Shown: positions 43,001 to 53,537, numbered from the stretch's first letter. The stretch is 64,000 nt of DNA from Amyelois transitella (GCF_032362555.1 NC_083531.1:496001-560000); one strand, 5' to 3'. A program made the numbers and translations. Notes: generated from the sequence alone by a model not told the origin.

Positions 43001-45929
43001 GTTTCACTGGCACGTGGTCAGAGTCTGATTTTAATACAGCCTGTAAAACAAAAAAATAAAATAAAAAGTGTATCTTGGTTTGTTTCGGAAATACTGATAC
43101 CTACATATTATAATCACGTTTTTATCCCTTGCGGGGTAGACAAAGCCAACAGTCTTGAAGAGACTGATATGCCATATTCAGCTATTTGTCTTAATGTTAG
43201 AATTGAGAAATGCTCATGATCCTGCTTAAGAAGATTAATGAATTTGTATAGACCAAAAGAATTATGAAGCAAGAAGGCTTGACTAAAATATTTGCAAAAC
43301 ACCAAAAACAAAAGAAAAATTAGATACATTATACCTACTTCAAGAATTAGGCTTTCAATCCTTTAAGGCTTCAGTAATGTTACAAATAAACATTTAAAGA
43401 AGTGAATACACTACCTTTACATCCTTATCGTTGACCGCTTCTCCGGTCACCGGGTCATCAAATATATCATCATCATAATCATTTTTCTCCTCTATTTTTA
43501 TGAATGCAACTGGTTCTGTAGTATGATCATTGTTCGTCTGAAATTAATCATTTTATAGTAATTAATACTAGCCGTGTGATTCCCGGTACTTAAGATTAAG
43601 ACCACTCCATACATACACACATGGATGTCGTGAATGGCGACTAAGGGAAAGGACAATAAACTAAGAACACTTTTTGTAGGATTGTAGGCTAGCACTCTGT
43701 CAGTTTTTGAAACACAATTCCATCATTACCCCATACAGCTGAATGAATCTTTTCAGTCTTTTCAAGACTATTGGCTGAATTTTATCTATATATTTATCGT
43801 TAAACATAGTATTGTTGAGTAAGTTTCTCAAAACAGAAGTCTTGAACTTACTTCGAGGCTAACTCAATCTGTGTAATTTGACCCGTATACATCTATACTA
43901 ATATTATAAAGCTGAAGAGTTTGTTTTGTTTGTTTGTTTGTTTAAACGCGCTAATCTCAGAAACTACTGAACCGATTTGAATAATTCTTTCACTGTTAGA
44001 TAGTCTATTTATCGAGGAAGGCTATAGGCTACATTTTATCCTGGATTTCCTACGGGAAACGTCAACAATGCAGGTGAAAGTTGAATGAGTCGGCCATCTG
44101 CGAGCTTTCCACACGAACGCTGCGCAAACCAACAAAGATATAGTAAAACAATGTACTAAAGATGTGAAGTACTCATTTTTTGCCACAAAAAAGTCCGCGA
44201 GAGCATATATCTATCTCTTAAGGTTTATTTACAATAACCACTTTTATGTTCATTTTTTAAGATTATTTTTTCATTATAAACATAAGTTATTTTGAAACCA
44301 ATTTTCTTTAATTCAGTATTAATCCTTATCCAAATAAATATGTTTATTACTTTCGGCATTTCATGTAGACTAATATTGCCATTTACAGTATATAAATCAG
44401 ACGAATAGGATTTGAGATATAGTCGTTATAAGCAATTTGCAGCGAAACATTTAATACGGCGAACCAGCGTTCTTTCTAATACGCGTGACTGCCGGACCGC
44501 CTGAGGAGGATGTTTGCAAAAATAAATATGATGCCCAAAATAACTATTCCACGCGGACGAAGTCGCGGGCACAGCTAGTTTGTTATATTACCTGTACATT
44601 CTTCTGTGTATTTCTCCTTTTTTCTTTAACACTATATTTTACTGCTTTGCTCTCTTCTGTATGAGATACCAGCTGTTCAGGATTGTATATTATGTTAAGT
44701 GTGATGTCATTTTTAGTCATGCCTAGACATGAAAGAGAAGTTAAGATAGTCTGATGTAGCTGAAAAACAAAATAATGTCTTAAGTGGGTTATAAACTCAA
44801 TTTTTTACTTACAAATTTTCAATGAAAAAATGTTGCACTGTTTTGCTTTTTATTATGATGTGAACTAAGGCAAAAAACTGAATTTTTTTTTCAAACTCAA
44901 ACTCAAAATATTAACTGTGTAGACATATAGATGGAATTACATTTAACAGTATCAACAGTTTGCCCCTTCAGGCATGCAATATTTTTTAGTATTGAAAATA
45001 CTAACATATATGTATAAAATAATACAGACATAGAACTTTTTCTAAAAAAACCAATAACATAGAATATTGTTTATACCTACATCTAAATTTTTATGTTTAA
45101 TTTGTGCAATGGTCAAAATATTCAACCAAATTATAAAAAAACATTATTTAATAACCAAGCTTTTAATTTATTTTTTAAATAAAAGAGTATTATATATACT
45201 TTTAATTTCTGCAGGTAAATGGTTAAATATTTTAATGCCGTTAATAAAATCATTTTTGTTGAAAATTTCACTATTTACATTTGGTATGAACAGGTCATCC
45301 TTATATAGTTCTCTTCGGTTACTTCTGAGATCAATTTTTTCTTAAAGTGTTTTTTCTTACGAAACTCTTTCATTATGTGTGCTATGGGGCTACATTCTGA
45401 TGATAATATATATATAATATATATATATCTTTTTAACAAGGTCTCTTATTAGCATAGTATTCTTGTACTAGTAATTTAAATCTATACTTACCATATACCG
45501 GACAAGACTGTCTCGAGCATTCTTTACTTGTTCCCTAAACCTCAATGTTCTCCTCAACATAGCAGCACACTCCCAGCACAATAATATTGTGTGGCTCACA
45601 TGATCCTAATTAAGAAAACAAGGGAAACTATAATAAGAGGAGCTAGCAGATAAGATTTAATATTAGAAGTGGTTAATAGAATTCAAAAAGAATGTAATTC
45701 TATATTAAGTAGGATTTTCGAAAATAATAAAGACGCAGATAGAACACTAGTGAATAAAAATAAACAAAAGGAAAGTCTTCTTCGCATTCCTTATTTAAAA
45801 ACTTACGAGAGATTCTAAAATCCAGTGGAAGCCATCACTTTCTTCTCCGATAATTGGCGTTAGTTTTCGATCAACACTCAAACAGCCTTCACAGATGCTA
45901 CCCAAAGAAACTGAGCTGACGGTTTCCAT
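31031..45929 (-). CDS. ZAD-like C2H2 zinc-finger protein, gene B (complete, 16 exons)
   Basis: Putative nuclear DNA-binding factor, 623 residues. Exons: 45929-45807, 45605-45492, 44759-44592, 43537-43415, 43040-42917, 40823-40708, 39275-39147, 37145-37057, 36923-36801, 35928-35818, 34588-34468, 34064-33982, 33520-33403, 32655-32551, 31514-31383, 31123-31031. Start METVSSVSLGSICEGC; the ZAD-like module uses C13, C16, C51 and C54. An acidic linker and a KRRKRRK basic patch (nuclear localisation candidate) follow. Eleven fingers run from about residue 277: CDDC, CSVC, CCSC, CRVC, CEHC, CTHC, CHQC, CTIC, CDQPHC (C-x4-C), CHTC and CALC; nine obey C-x2-C-x12-H across splice joints, which supports the model. 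The tail is a short uncharged-to-acidic peptide. Paralogue of gene A: matching phases and the shared exon lengths 123 and 132 nt. The exon 11 donor GTTGGT is weak. Confidence 0.92.
31175..31370 (+). mobile_element. RTE-tailed short element, diverged
   Basis: Antisense to gene B in its last intron, tail ending about 10-15 bp from the exon 15 donor (gtctac, 31382). A second degraded copy lies at about 31700-31875. Confidence 0.65.
31533..31681 (+). mobile_element. Degenerate Helitron-like element, TCACTACAT...CTAG family
   Basis: cactacatagtataaagt at the left and gttgctag at the right; shares the ttttgattcaagagga block with 53355-53537. Gene B intron 14. Confidence 0.5.
31958..32104 (+). mobile_element. 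RTE LINE 3'-end fragment
   Basis: From cccgaaaccgccgagcttg to the (TATG)n tail. Flanked by a repeated unique sequence (gattatgtaaataacagatt at 31921 and again near 32380), so a local duplication may have accompanied it. Gene B intron 14. Confidence 0.75.
33185..33290 (-). repeat. ~35-bp tandem repeat (about 3 copies) carrying acceptor-like motifs
   Basis: On the minus strand each unit reads tatatttttcttacagaaat, an excellent 3' splice-site sequence. It lies in gene B intron 13, ahead of the true exon 14 acceptor (32656). Use of a copy would bring an immediate in-frame TAA in at least one phase. Confidence 0.75.
34237..34467 (-). repeat. 21-bp minisatellite (about 10 copies) starting at the exon 11 donor
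   Basis: The unit on the plus strand is catttgaacacactaaacc plus aa. On the minus strand it begins with the gene B exon 11 donor hexamer gttggt itself, so that hexamer recurs in most units. Read through from the exon it encodes an in-frame SNVGLVC repeat until a TAA in a variant unit. Confidence 0.9.
34640..35165 (-). mobile_element. tRNA-derived SINE split by a nested element
   Basis: Minus-orientation SINE: B box GGGTTCGCATCCC near 35105, body ccaatcagaaaaagttcg, tail to 34640. It is interrupted by the RTE-tailed element 34747-35021. Gene B intron 10. Confidence 0.85.
34747..35021 (-). mobile_element. RTE-tailed short element with 12-bp target-site duplication
   Basis: Flanked by tataataaatac at 34735-34746 and 35022-35033 within a tRNA-SINE, giving exact borders. 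It shows the RTE-tailed family jumped after the SINE. Confidence 0.9.
35170..35352 (+). mobile_element. RTE LINE 3'-end fragment
   Basis: From gggacgttctagcaaaagg to tatgtatgtatgtatg, adjacent to the tRNA-SINE head. Gene B intron 10. Confidence 0.8.
35561..35808 (+). mobile_element. RTE-tailed short element inserted at the exon 10 splice donor
   Basis: Flanked by the 9-bp repeat tgtacttac (35552-35560 and 35809-35817). On the gene strand that repeat is gtaagtaca, i.e. the exon 10 donor itself. The element is antisense to gene B with its (TATG)n tail against the donor. Confidence 0.85.
36100..36800 (-). repeat. ~93-bp satellite beginning at the exon 9 donor, split by a Helitron-like element
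   Basis: The landmark agaacactc recurs at about 36791, 36697, 36605 and 36513 (spacing ~93 bp), and once more near 36198 beyond the Helitron-like insertion 36260-36467. Units share cattcaagaatttcaaca and ctataaaactgg. The unit nearest the exon begins with the exon 9 donor (gtgagt at 36800). Confidence 0.85.
36260..36467 (+). mobile_element. Helitron-like element, TCCTA...CTAG family
   Basis: Starts TCCTATAAATGCGAAAG, ends GGCGGCTTCTAG|T, inserted in the 93-bp satellite. Gene B intron 9. Confidence 0.65.
37816..38307. mobile_element. Two TCTATACTA...CACAGCTAG Helitron-like pieces in opposite orientation
   Basis: 37816-38039 is the 5' part of one copy (plus). 38040-38307 is a near-complete short copy (minus). 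Their shared sequence (aagctgaagagtttg, aaaaatggaaaatgtg) makes a large inverted repeat within gene B intron 7. Confidence 0.6.
38645..38875 (-). mobile_element. tRNA-derived SINE
   Basis: Minus copy with B box GGGTTCGATTCCC near 38822; the A box is damaged by a small deletion. Gene B intron 7, sense orientation. Confidence 0.8.
38881..39101 (+). mobile_element. Helitron-like element, TCCTACTA...GGCCTCTAG family
   Basis: The start motif TCCTACTACTATTATA is duplicated at the left edge. The right edge GGCGGCCTCTAG lies about 40 bp from the gene B exon 7 donor, itself a (GTCA)n run. Confidence 0.7.
40153..40383 (-). mobile_element. tRNA-derived SINE
   Basis: Well preserved, B box GGGTTCGAATCCC near 40326 and A box near 40370. 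Inserted within the exon 6 tandem region of gene B. Confidence 0.85.
40566..40668 (-). repeat. ~21-bp minisatellite from the GC-rich end of the RTE-tailed element
   Basis: Five tandem copies of actgccgggaaccacacggc plus a, with slight variation, about 40 bp from the gene B exon 6 donor. Confidence 0.9.
41083..41302 (+). mobile_element. Short retroelement with (TTTGAA)n tail
   Basis: Near-identical to 22368-22590, antisense to gene B (intron 5). The surrounding intron repeats short pieces of the exon 6 boundary (gacacgcgagcgttctcca at 41473), another sign of local duplication. Confidence 0.75.
41766..42037 (-). mobile_element. Helitron-like element, TCTATACTA...CACAGCTAG family
   Basis: From CTAGCTGTGCCCGCGACTTC at the left to gtatagat at the right; ~270 bp, non-coding, sense to gene B. 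Confidence 0.65.
42248..42490 (+). mobile_element. tRNA-derived SINE
   Basis: A box TGGCGCAGCGG and B box GGTTCGAATCCC intact, full tail ending in (TATT)n. Gene B intron 5. Confidence 0.85.
42595..42838 (+). mobile_element. RTE-tailed short element
   Basis: Near full-length, antisense to gene B, (TATG)n tail about 75 bp from the exon 5 donor. Diverged partial copies lie at 43097-43210 (minus) and 43570-43765 (plus). Confidence 0.75.
43892..44578 (+). mobile_element. Longest Helitron-like element (~690 bp), TCTATACTA...CACAGCTAG family
   Basis: Borders A|TCTATACTAATATT and GGGCACAGCTAG|T. The middle ~400 bp is absent from the short copies. No Rep/helicase frame, so non-autonomous. Its CTAG end is 13 bp from the gene B exon 3 donor. 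Confidence 0.65.
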
Positions 45930-46974
45930 GCTTATTTTGTTTAATTAAAAGATAAAAACATTTTAATTTATAAATATTTTGTAGAGCTCAGTCTCAAAAC
46001 ATACCTAAATTATTTTGACATTTTGTTTCGTTGTTTGAAATGTTTACTAGGGCTGTATAAACACCAACTAATGTCATAAAGTTTACTCGACTATCGATTG
46101 TTTGTAATCCATTACAAGAGTTTAAATAGTAATTCATACATAAGTACTATAATACAATTTTGTTCATAAGTGTGACGATTTAGTAAACCGCCGTAGGTTA
46201 GGGAAATGAGAGTTGATTAAAAAATATATGTAAAAGAGAGTCTTGATTTGGATTACTTTTACAAGTTAAAAGAGGTCGTAGTTTTAGCTATAGACACTAG
46301 ATCCAGCAGGTAGCCGCTAAGGTATAGCGAGTTACTTAACTTGGTGAGTGCTGATAGTCTAAAGGTGAAGTGGTAGGCCTCCTAGACTGTGGAGGGGCGT
46401 CGGGGAGACCGAAACGGCACTATGTCACATATAATTTGTCAAGTTTTTTCGCGCTTCACACTTAGAAAATATAAGTCACAATTTTAATTTCAATTCCACA
46501 TTAAGCTGCTAAAAGCTGAAAGTGGCCATAGCTTTTTCAAAATATTGTTGGCTCTGTATATCCCGTAAGAGATGGAGACGTGATTATATGTAGTATGTGA
46601 TATAGATCATAGAAATATTATTTTTTAAAAGAATTTACATAGATGTAGATGAGATTTAAGTTATAGTTCAATAATTGTTTCAAGATGATTAACTATCATT
46701 TAATTTGCATAGTCCTGTTGCTTTAAATATTATATTAATTGGTTTGGCTAAACTTTGTTTTCAGATCATTTCTAGCCTATGCCTGACAAGTCTACCCATG
46801 GTCTATCCCGTAAGGGATATAAGTGTTAAGTGTGTACGTACAGCTCGTCGTCAGTTAAGATAAACATTTAGGGTATTTGATATTTGAATTTCGAACCATG
46901 GATCTTTTACTACTTCTCTTTAGTTTTTTGGTTCGTAGTCCAACGTACAAGTAAAAAATAAAACAAACAAAATC
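45930..46974. other. Intergenic gap: gene B 5' flank and end of the YGPP gene
   Basis: Presumed promoter/5' UTR of gene B just right of 45929; no TATA box or other convincing motif. A degraded RTE-tailed element lies at about 46480-46590. No coding exon recognised. Confidence 0.5.
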
Positions 46975-46990
46975 ATAAATAACTGTACAA

Positions 46991-46996
46991 TTTATT
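46991..46996 (-). promoter_or_regulatory. Candidate poly(A) signal of the YGPP-repeat gene
   Basis: AATAAA on the minus strand about 1.2 kb beyond the stop at 48235-48237. The AT-rich stretch between shows no exon or repeat and is best read as a long 3' UTR. Confidence 0.5.
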
Positions 46997-48234
46997 CAAA
47001 TCTTAAATAACAAAATATTGTACAAAACAGTACATACTATATCGACTAATTCGTTCGAATCAAATAAATAACACCGAATACTACGAACGCTTATATACTA
47101 TGGTTAATATTATAAATAACATTATCATAATTTATACCCCAGCAAAAGAAAGTTCAAGGAAAAGTTACTCGCACACATCTTAGTGTTAACTTGACTTTCT
47201 AAAATACGATTAAGATACTAACTTTAGGACGCTGTTCCAACTGTGTTTATAAAATAAACCGGATTCCATTTCGTTTTGTATACGTCTAAAAAATACAACA
47301 CTTGGTGTTAGTTCCGTTTTCGTGCTCTCCATATGGTTCCTTCTGTATGGTGCTGAAGTAGGTAAGTCAGGTTTTTTTACGTAGCGACTCTGATCTCGCA
47401 CTCTACCTTGGATAATGGTCAACTATGCAGTTGACTGAATGTGGTTTCAAATAAGGTCACTATCAAAAGTTGAAAAATTGTGTGATACTACAGCTCAGAA
47501 CGACTTCAATTGCTGGGGTAACTAATTTAAAATATTTGAACTGTACTCAGGTTAGTGCAGAAAGATCTAAAATCTTAGATCTAACGAACTGTGGGTCCAG
47601 TTCAAATTATAGTTCTTACTTATTACAGACTCGCTAAATAAAGGGCGATGTAGAATAAATACTGCAAACAATAAGTTCTTGCATTTACTGATTGTTCATA
47701 ATAAATACGAATCTTTATTGGGAGAAATGAATAAATATTGTCGCCACAAAACATTGAGTCTAACTAAATAACAGTCTGTAAATAAAAAATGACACTGATT
47801 TTAATAGTATTGAAAAATGTTTGGTATTAACTAAAACCAAAAATTCATTACTCAGTGCCAATTTTTACTAGAAAATCTTAATAATGACTGCTTAAACTAC
47901 AATATCCGGTTGAAGTCTAGACGTAGAATTTAGCAAATGCATACGTCTCAAGCATCTGATGGCTTAGATTACCGAAATGGCGCCAGTGAGCGTTTTTACT
48001 ACGATAGTGTTATTTTGAGCAAATCATATAAATTTTTTGATAAATAAATTTGACAATATTTTTTTTAAACCATGCAAATGTGCAGTATCCCTGATTTGAC
48101 AATCACATGTTCAAAGTAATTTTAAACGGTGGTGTAGGTGTTATATCCTTTGGCAATACATTTTGTTTGTTTTACTTATGTCAACTACAGCTCACTGGTA
48201 AAAACAGACTAGAATCTATCGCACAACTAAATGC

Positions 48235-51200
48235 TCACGACTTAACTATTTTGTCCCCAAATTCAGACTTTTTACTACCATATTGATCTACATTCTCACT
48301 TATACTAGTGGCTACAGATATTTCGGTCACTGGCTCATTCTTTTCGGTCGCTTCATTCTTAGGAGCACTATCTCCAAAGAATATAGCGACGTCATTATCA
48401 TCTATTTCGTCTACTGGCTCTATATTTTCTATTTTAGGAGGTGGGAGAATAACTGAGTGTTTCACAGAATTCTCAGACCTCAAATCACACTCTGGAATAT
48501 CGCCTCTGTGTTTATGAATTATTTCCCTGTGTAAGATCGATTTGATGTCTTTATTTGAACTCTGAACCTCTTGGTCTGTCTTTTTATTTTTTTCTTTTGT
48601 CCTATCGATTGGTTCGTAGCCAGCTGGCAGAGTGAGACCTCCGAAATCACCTATATTACTAAAGTCCGATGAACTTGCTTGGAAGTTACCTTGAGTTCGG
48701 AAGTTATTGTGGCTATGGAAGTTGTTGTGGGAGTGAACTTTGGCAGTCTGAATTTGTGGTCCAGGATTTGATGAAGGCTGTTCAATAGCTTGGAGAATAC
48801 TTTGTAACAATCCTTCTGATAGTAATTGTTCATGAGGGATTGACGGTGGACCAGCCTTACCTCCAGATCCATCGGCTGATTGGATCTGGATTGAATAACT
48901 TCCATGTTTTCCTTTCACGGGTATTTCTTGATTATAATGTTGCACATGGCTGTTCACTTGATGTATGTTTTGGTTTGTTGTAACGATCTTTTGTTGCAGC
49001 AGTTTAGCTTCTTCACTCAGGCTTTTGATTTTTTCAGACGTTTGTTGAATTTGCTCTGAGACAAATTTAAGTCTATCGTCTTTGATGTTATGCTTATCTT
49101 TCATCGCCTTTGCTTTATGTGTAATAACTTTTTCGTTCTTTTCTTTCTTAGCGTCATTGTTTGGTAGGATTGTCTGTACTAATGTATGTGATGCGGTGGC
49201 TAAGTCTTTAGCATTGTAGGATACACTTTCGCTACCAGGTGCAGGAGTGTTAAAAGCGTTCTGTGGTGAAATTAAAGTTTGTTGATTTTTTGACAGAGTT
49301 GATCCTAAAGAACTCAAACTGGCTACATAGCTGGAAGCCAATTCTGATGGTATTTTGCTACCATATTTGGCAGCTTTAAGAATAGCCTCGTGATAGGGGC
49401 AGTGTTTTAGAATAGCAGCAGCTTCCAAATTAGACAAATTGGCAAGAATAGTACCATCGAGCGTAGCTGTTACAGAATTGGTGTTAGAACCTAAGGCTGT
49501 ATGATCTCCAACTGTATGCAAAGGCACTGAGTAAGAATCGATAGGCGAACCATATGTGCTGCTGGGTTGCTGCACGTTGAAGTTAATGGGATTTCCTGCA
49601 TGCGGTAAGCTGTATAAGTTTGTCGGTTCGATAGACAATGCAAGACTGCCAATACCACTATTTCCTGTTTGATGAGCCACGTCTTTAACGTCTCGGATTG
49701 GTGGTGGCAAGTACTGAGGCCCTTGATTAATGTGATCTATTGTATGGATATCTTTATGGCGTGTGACCTTTCCTACATGTTGAAGAAGACCGTCTGGCAC
49801 TCCTTCTCTGAATTTGATAGGGTGCCTTGGAGTGCTACCACCGGAATGGCCACCACCAGAGTGACTGCCATAAGGGATTGGTAGATTATGAGGAAGAGGC
49901 TTTGGAGGAGCCCCATAGTGACTTCCAGGTGGAACTCCGTAGATTCCTGATGGAGGTAAAAGACCTTTAGCTCCTTGTTGTCTTATCGACGCTGGGTACG
50001 GACCATTGGACAGTGACTCTACAGGTGGAGCTGAATAAGTATCTATTGGCTTTTCAAGTCCTGAAGGAATCGCTAGTCCGGATGGTATCGAACTCTGGAT
50101 AAAAGCTAAATCTTCTTGAGGATTAGCAGGTTCCGTATAATGCGCTTCATATACTGTTTTAGATTGGTCGATGTGGTTAGAATCTCCTCCAACAATAGCA
50201 TTTATATCAATATTCGCTAAAGCATCTTGATGAACACTAGAGTAACCAGTGGTTATTTGAGCAGAACCACCACTGAAAGATTGATGTTGATGGGCATCTG
50301 GCAAAGATTGACCGTCTAGATTTACATGTATATCTTGCGCTTGCGGTAGAGGCGGCGGCGGTCCGTACTGATCACCAATGTTTTGTTCCACATGTTCAAT
50401 CAATGGTTTGGAGATCCCTGGTATTGGCTTCCAACCATCGTACAATACGTGAGGTGGTGTTGGGGGCGCTGGAATGCCTGGGTGTGGTGGCCGAGGATTT
50501 GGGTCTGGTTGGGGCGGCCCATAATGTCCAACATTACTATCATGAACTACGACTTGATCGTTAGGACCTATGGGGCCAACAGGATGTCCAGGTGGTCCAT
50601 AAGTTTCTGCCGGCACAGGGAAGTTGGGTTTCAAATCCAATGGTAAAGATGGAATTGGGGTTCCATAGATTGGAGCCGGTAAGTTGAAGCCAAGATCAAT
50701 GTTAGAACTGATGCTGCCTATACTAGTTGATACTGGAGGAAGTTCAGCTATCGGTAGGTTTGGTATATTAGGCAGATTTGGCACATTCAGCAAAGGAGTT
50801 CCATATATCGGCTTTGGTGGTCCATAAACTTGTTTAGGTGGCCCATATACCGGCTTAGGTACCCCATAAATTGGTTTTGGGAAGCTTATCTTTGGCGGTT
50901 TGAACGGTGCTCCGTATACGGGCTTAGGAAGACTAAATTTTGGAGGTCCATAAGTCTTCTTTGGTGGACCATAGATCGGTTTGGGCGGGCCATATGTTTG
51001 CTTTGGTGGCCCGTAGATTTTTGGAGGTCCATATACAGGTTTTGGCTTGGAGACTGGAGGTGGAGGGCCTTCGTAAGATTGGCTGGGGAAGACGACTGGT
51101 GAAGGTGGACCATAGGCGCCTGGCGGTGTTTCCTGCAGGTCTGGTACTCCGTACACTGGTGCCGGTAGTTGGAAATCTGGAACTGTAAAGAAGAAGTTGA

Positions 51201-51975
51201 ATTAACATTTTGCTTCTGTCCGAAACTTCCTCTAAGAAGTCATTGATAACTTTTCTTTAGAAGTATTATTAAGATTCGATAAGACGTAAAAAACAAGTGC
51301 CGTGTGGTTACCGGCACCAATCAAAAAAGGATAGGACCACTCCATCTCTTTCCCATGGATGTCGTAAAAGAGGACTAAAGCATAGGCTTATAAACTTGGG
51401 ATTCTTTTAGGCGATGGGCTAGCAACCTGTCACTATTTGCATCCCAATTCTATCTTTAAGCCAAACAGCTGAACGTGGCCTTGTCTCTTTGAGACTGTTG
51501 GCTCTGTTTACCCAGCAAGGGATATAGACGTGATTATATTTATGTTTGTATGTTAAAAACAAGCGGATTTTGCTAAGGTGCTGAATCTGGCTAAAGTGTT
51601 ATACTTACTGATATTGGAAAGATCCTGTGGTGGACCGTACGCGTCCGGAGGCAGTGGTTCGCCATAAGAGTTCGATAACGCCCCTTCCCGCTTCTGGGCT
51701 TGGGCACCTGAAACAGTCGGGAAAGTCAGGAAGTTTAAATTCTTTTCGTGCAAGTATTTGCTTTTTCTGATATAGATATGTTCCTAAATATTACTTCAGT
51801 TTTGTTCTGCTCAATGAACATTGAACTAGTTGAAATAGAAGCTAATTTAATCTAGAACATTACCTGCATTGCTAGCTTCGGCGATCAGGTCTTGGTCACT
51901 GTCCTTGCTGACGAGCCTCGGAGGAGCATCTTCTGCCCACGCCGCGGATAGCAGCACACACCATACCCCCACCAA
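48235..51975 (-). CDS. Secreted proline-rich YGPP-repeat protein (cuticle/matrix-like), 5' exon(s) missing
   Basis: Exons 51975-51864, 51707-51609 and 51182-48235 (2,948 bp, stop included) join in phase to 1,052 residues. The first listed exon starts LVGVWCVLLSAAWA followed by EDAPPR: the hydrophobic core of a signal peptide, cleaved probably after AWA. Its start codon is in an exon further right. After that come dozens of YGPP, YGVP and YGTP motifs (VYGPPKIYGPPKQTYGPP), then a less regular middle with CPYHEAILKAAKYG. A predicted coiled coil (EQIQQTSEKIKSLSEEAKLL) follows, then a charged C-terminus. Extracellular structural role is inferred from composition; Tyr/Pro-rich repeats are common in insect cuticle and matrix proteins. 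No chitin-binding RR domain is seen. An RTE-tailed element (51297-51553) sits in intron 2. Confidence 0.85.
51297..51553 (+). mobile_element. RTE-tailed short element
   Basis: Near full-length, antisense to the YGPP gene, tail about 50 bp from the donor at 51608. Confidence 0.8.
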
Positions 51976-52978
51976 CTGGAAATGATTTTAGATAACTTCA
52001 TAAAACGCTCAACATTATACCTGATGGCTTGTTCGGCCCAGTAGGAAAGGTTTGCCTCTGAACATAGGTCATGGGTACGATGCCTAATAGGCCTTTAAAT
52101 AAAATCAATGCCTTAAGGTTGCTGTTGGACCGTCAATATCGGACAACACCGTGTGAGTGCATGAGAAATGTTTATGATGACCAAGTTTTCATCTTTTTCT
52201 CACTGTATCTTAAAAAATCATGGTAGTCCAAGCGGCTTCATAATGCAACATTATTAAAAGTGGTACGCGTTCCTAAGCTGCCTTATTATTGTCATATTAT
52301 GTCACACCGAAGGTCCCTCTATTCATAAAAAAAAATCATTTTAACCACCTAATAATGAAATGATTTAGTAATTCAATAAGCAAAACCATGTCAGAGTTCA
52401 GGGTCACGATCGATCACACCGCTGATAGACACTCTCGCCGCTTCCGATACAATGCTGCGCAAATTAACTAAGTAGATCTTGTTAGGGTTGATAGTCATCA
52501 ATATGATAAGAAAGATTTTATCTGATCTTTTTCTACAAAAAATTAATAATCAATGTTATTATATTTATTTATTTTTAAAATACCTAATTGATTTGATTGA
52601 TTTCTTTGAAATCACCTAAAATCCCAGTTTAACTAATGTTTTGTGATACAGTGGCTATCAAAATACCAAATTATTAATAAAATGTAACTGAATACATTCT
52701 AATAGCCTTACAGCTAAACGTGGCCTGTCAGTCTATCAAGACTGTTGGCTCTGTCTACACCGCAAGGGATGAAGACATTGTGATTTGTTAACTACGTTAT
52801 ATGTAGTTATGTACGTATGAACACATTCTTCTTTATTTTCAAAACAAGTCTTATCTGTATCTCTGAGAGTATGTAGTATGAGATTATGAGAGAAAAAGTT
52901 ACTCTCAAAAGTGAGAAATCTTAGTAGTCCAACAAACATCTGGTTTTATATTATTAAAATGAAAAAAAATATTGCTTG

Positions 52979-53022
52979 CTATTGTAATACAACAGGGTTG
53001 CACCCCTGTTGTATTACAATAG
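52979..53022. repeat. Perfect hairpin, 19-bp arms, 6-base loop
   Basis: The arm ctattgtaatacaacaggg is repeated exactly in reverse complement after ttgcac. No terminator-type context; probably a DNA-level foldback. Confidence 0.95.
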
Positions 53023-53354
53023 AATAGAGACATGACAAGAAAAAGCATGGATGTTGAAATTTTAATAAAGCAATTATTGTATTCTTTGTGATATTAATTA
53101 TTAAAGAATCATTGTTTGTATTATCAATACTGGAAGTTTCTTCAGCTGGTAAATCTTCTTTTACCAGTGGTCGATTCGTTTGGCCGAAGTATCAGCACCC
53201 TTTGAGGAGGTTGTCCATTTTGGGGAGCATTTCGTGTCCTTTAAGGGATACTGTGTCCATTTTGAAGAGCGTCCCGTTCTGTTCCTTGAAGGGGACGCAA
53301 TCCTCAAGGGATTTAAGTGCTTAGGTAGTTCATAGCTTGTAGCTTCTTGTTAAA

Positions 53355-53537
53355 TCACTACATAGTATAAAACAAAGTCGCTATTTTAGTCTGTTTGTCT
53401 GTATGCTTAAATCTTTAAAATGACGCAACGGATTTTGATCCGGTTTTTTGTAACAGGTAGAGTAATTCAAGAGGAAGGTTTTTATGTATAATATTTTCCG
53501 AATTTTGCACCCGTGCGAAGCCGGGGCGGGTCGCTAG
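53355..53537 (+). mobile_element. Helitron-like element, TCACTACAT...GGGTCGCTAG family
   Basis: Borders TCACTACATAGTATAAAAC and GGGTCGCTAG|T; close relative of 7039-7218. Confidence 0.65.

Noticed and set aside
53088..53324. Plus-strand 78-residue frame
   Set aside because: No splice context or motif; short and in AT-rich flank.
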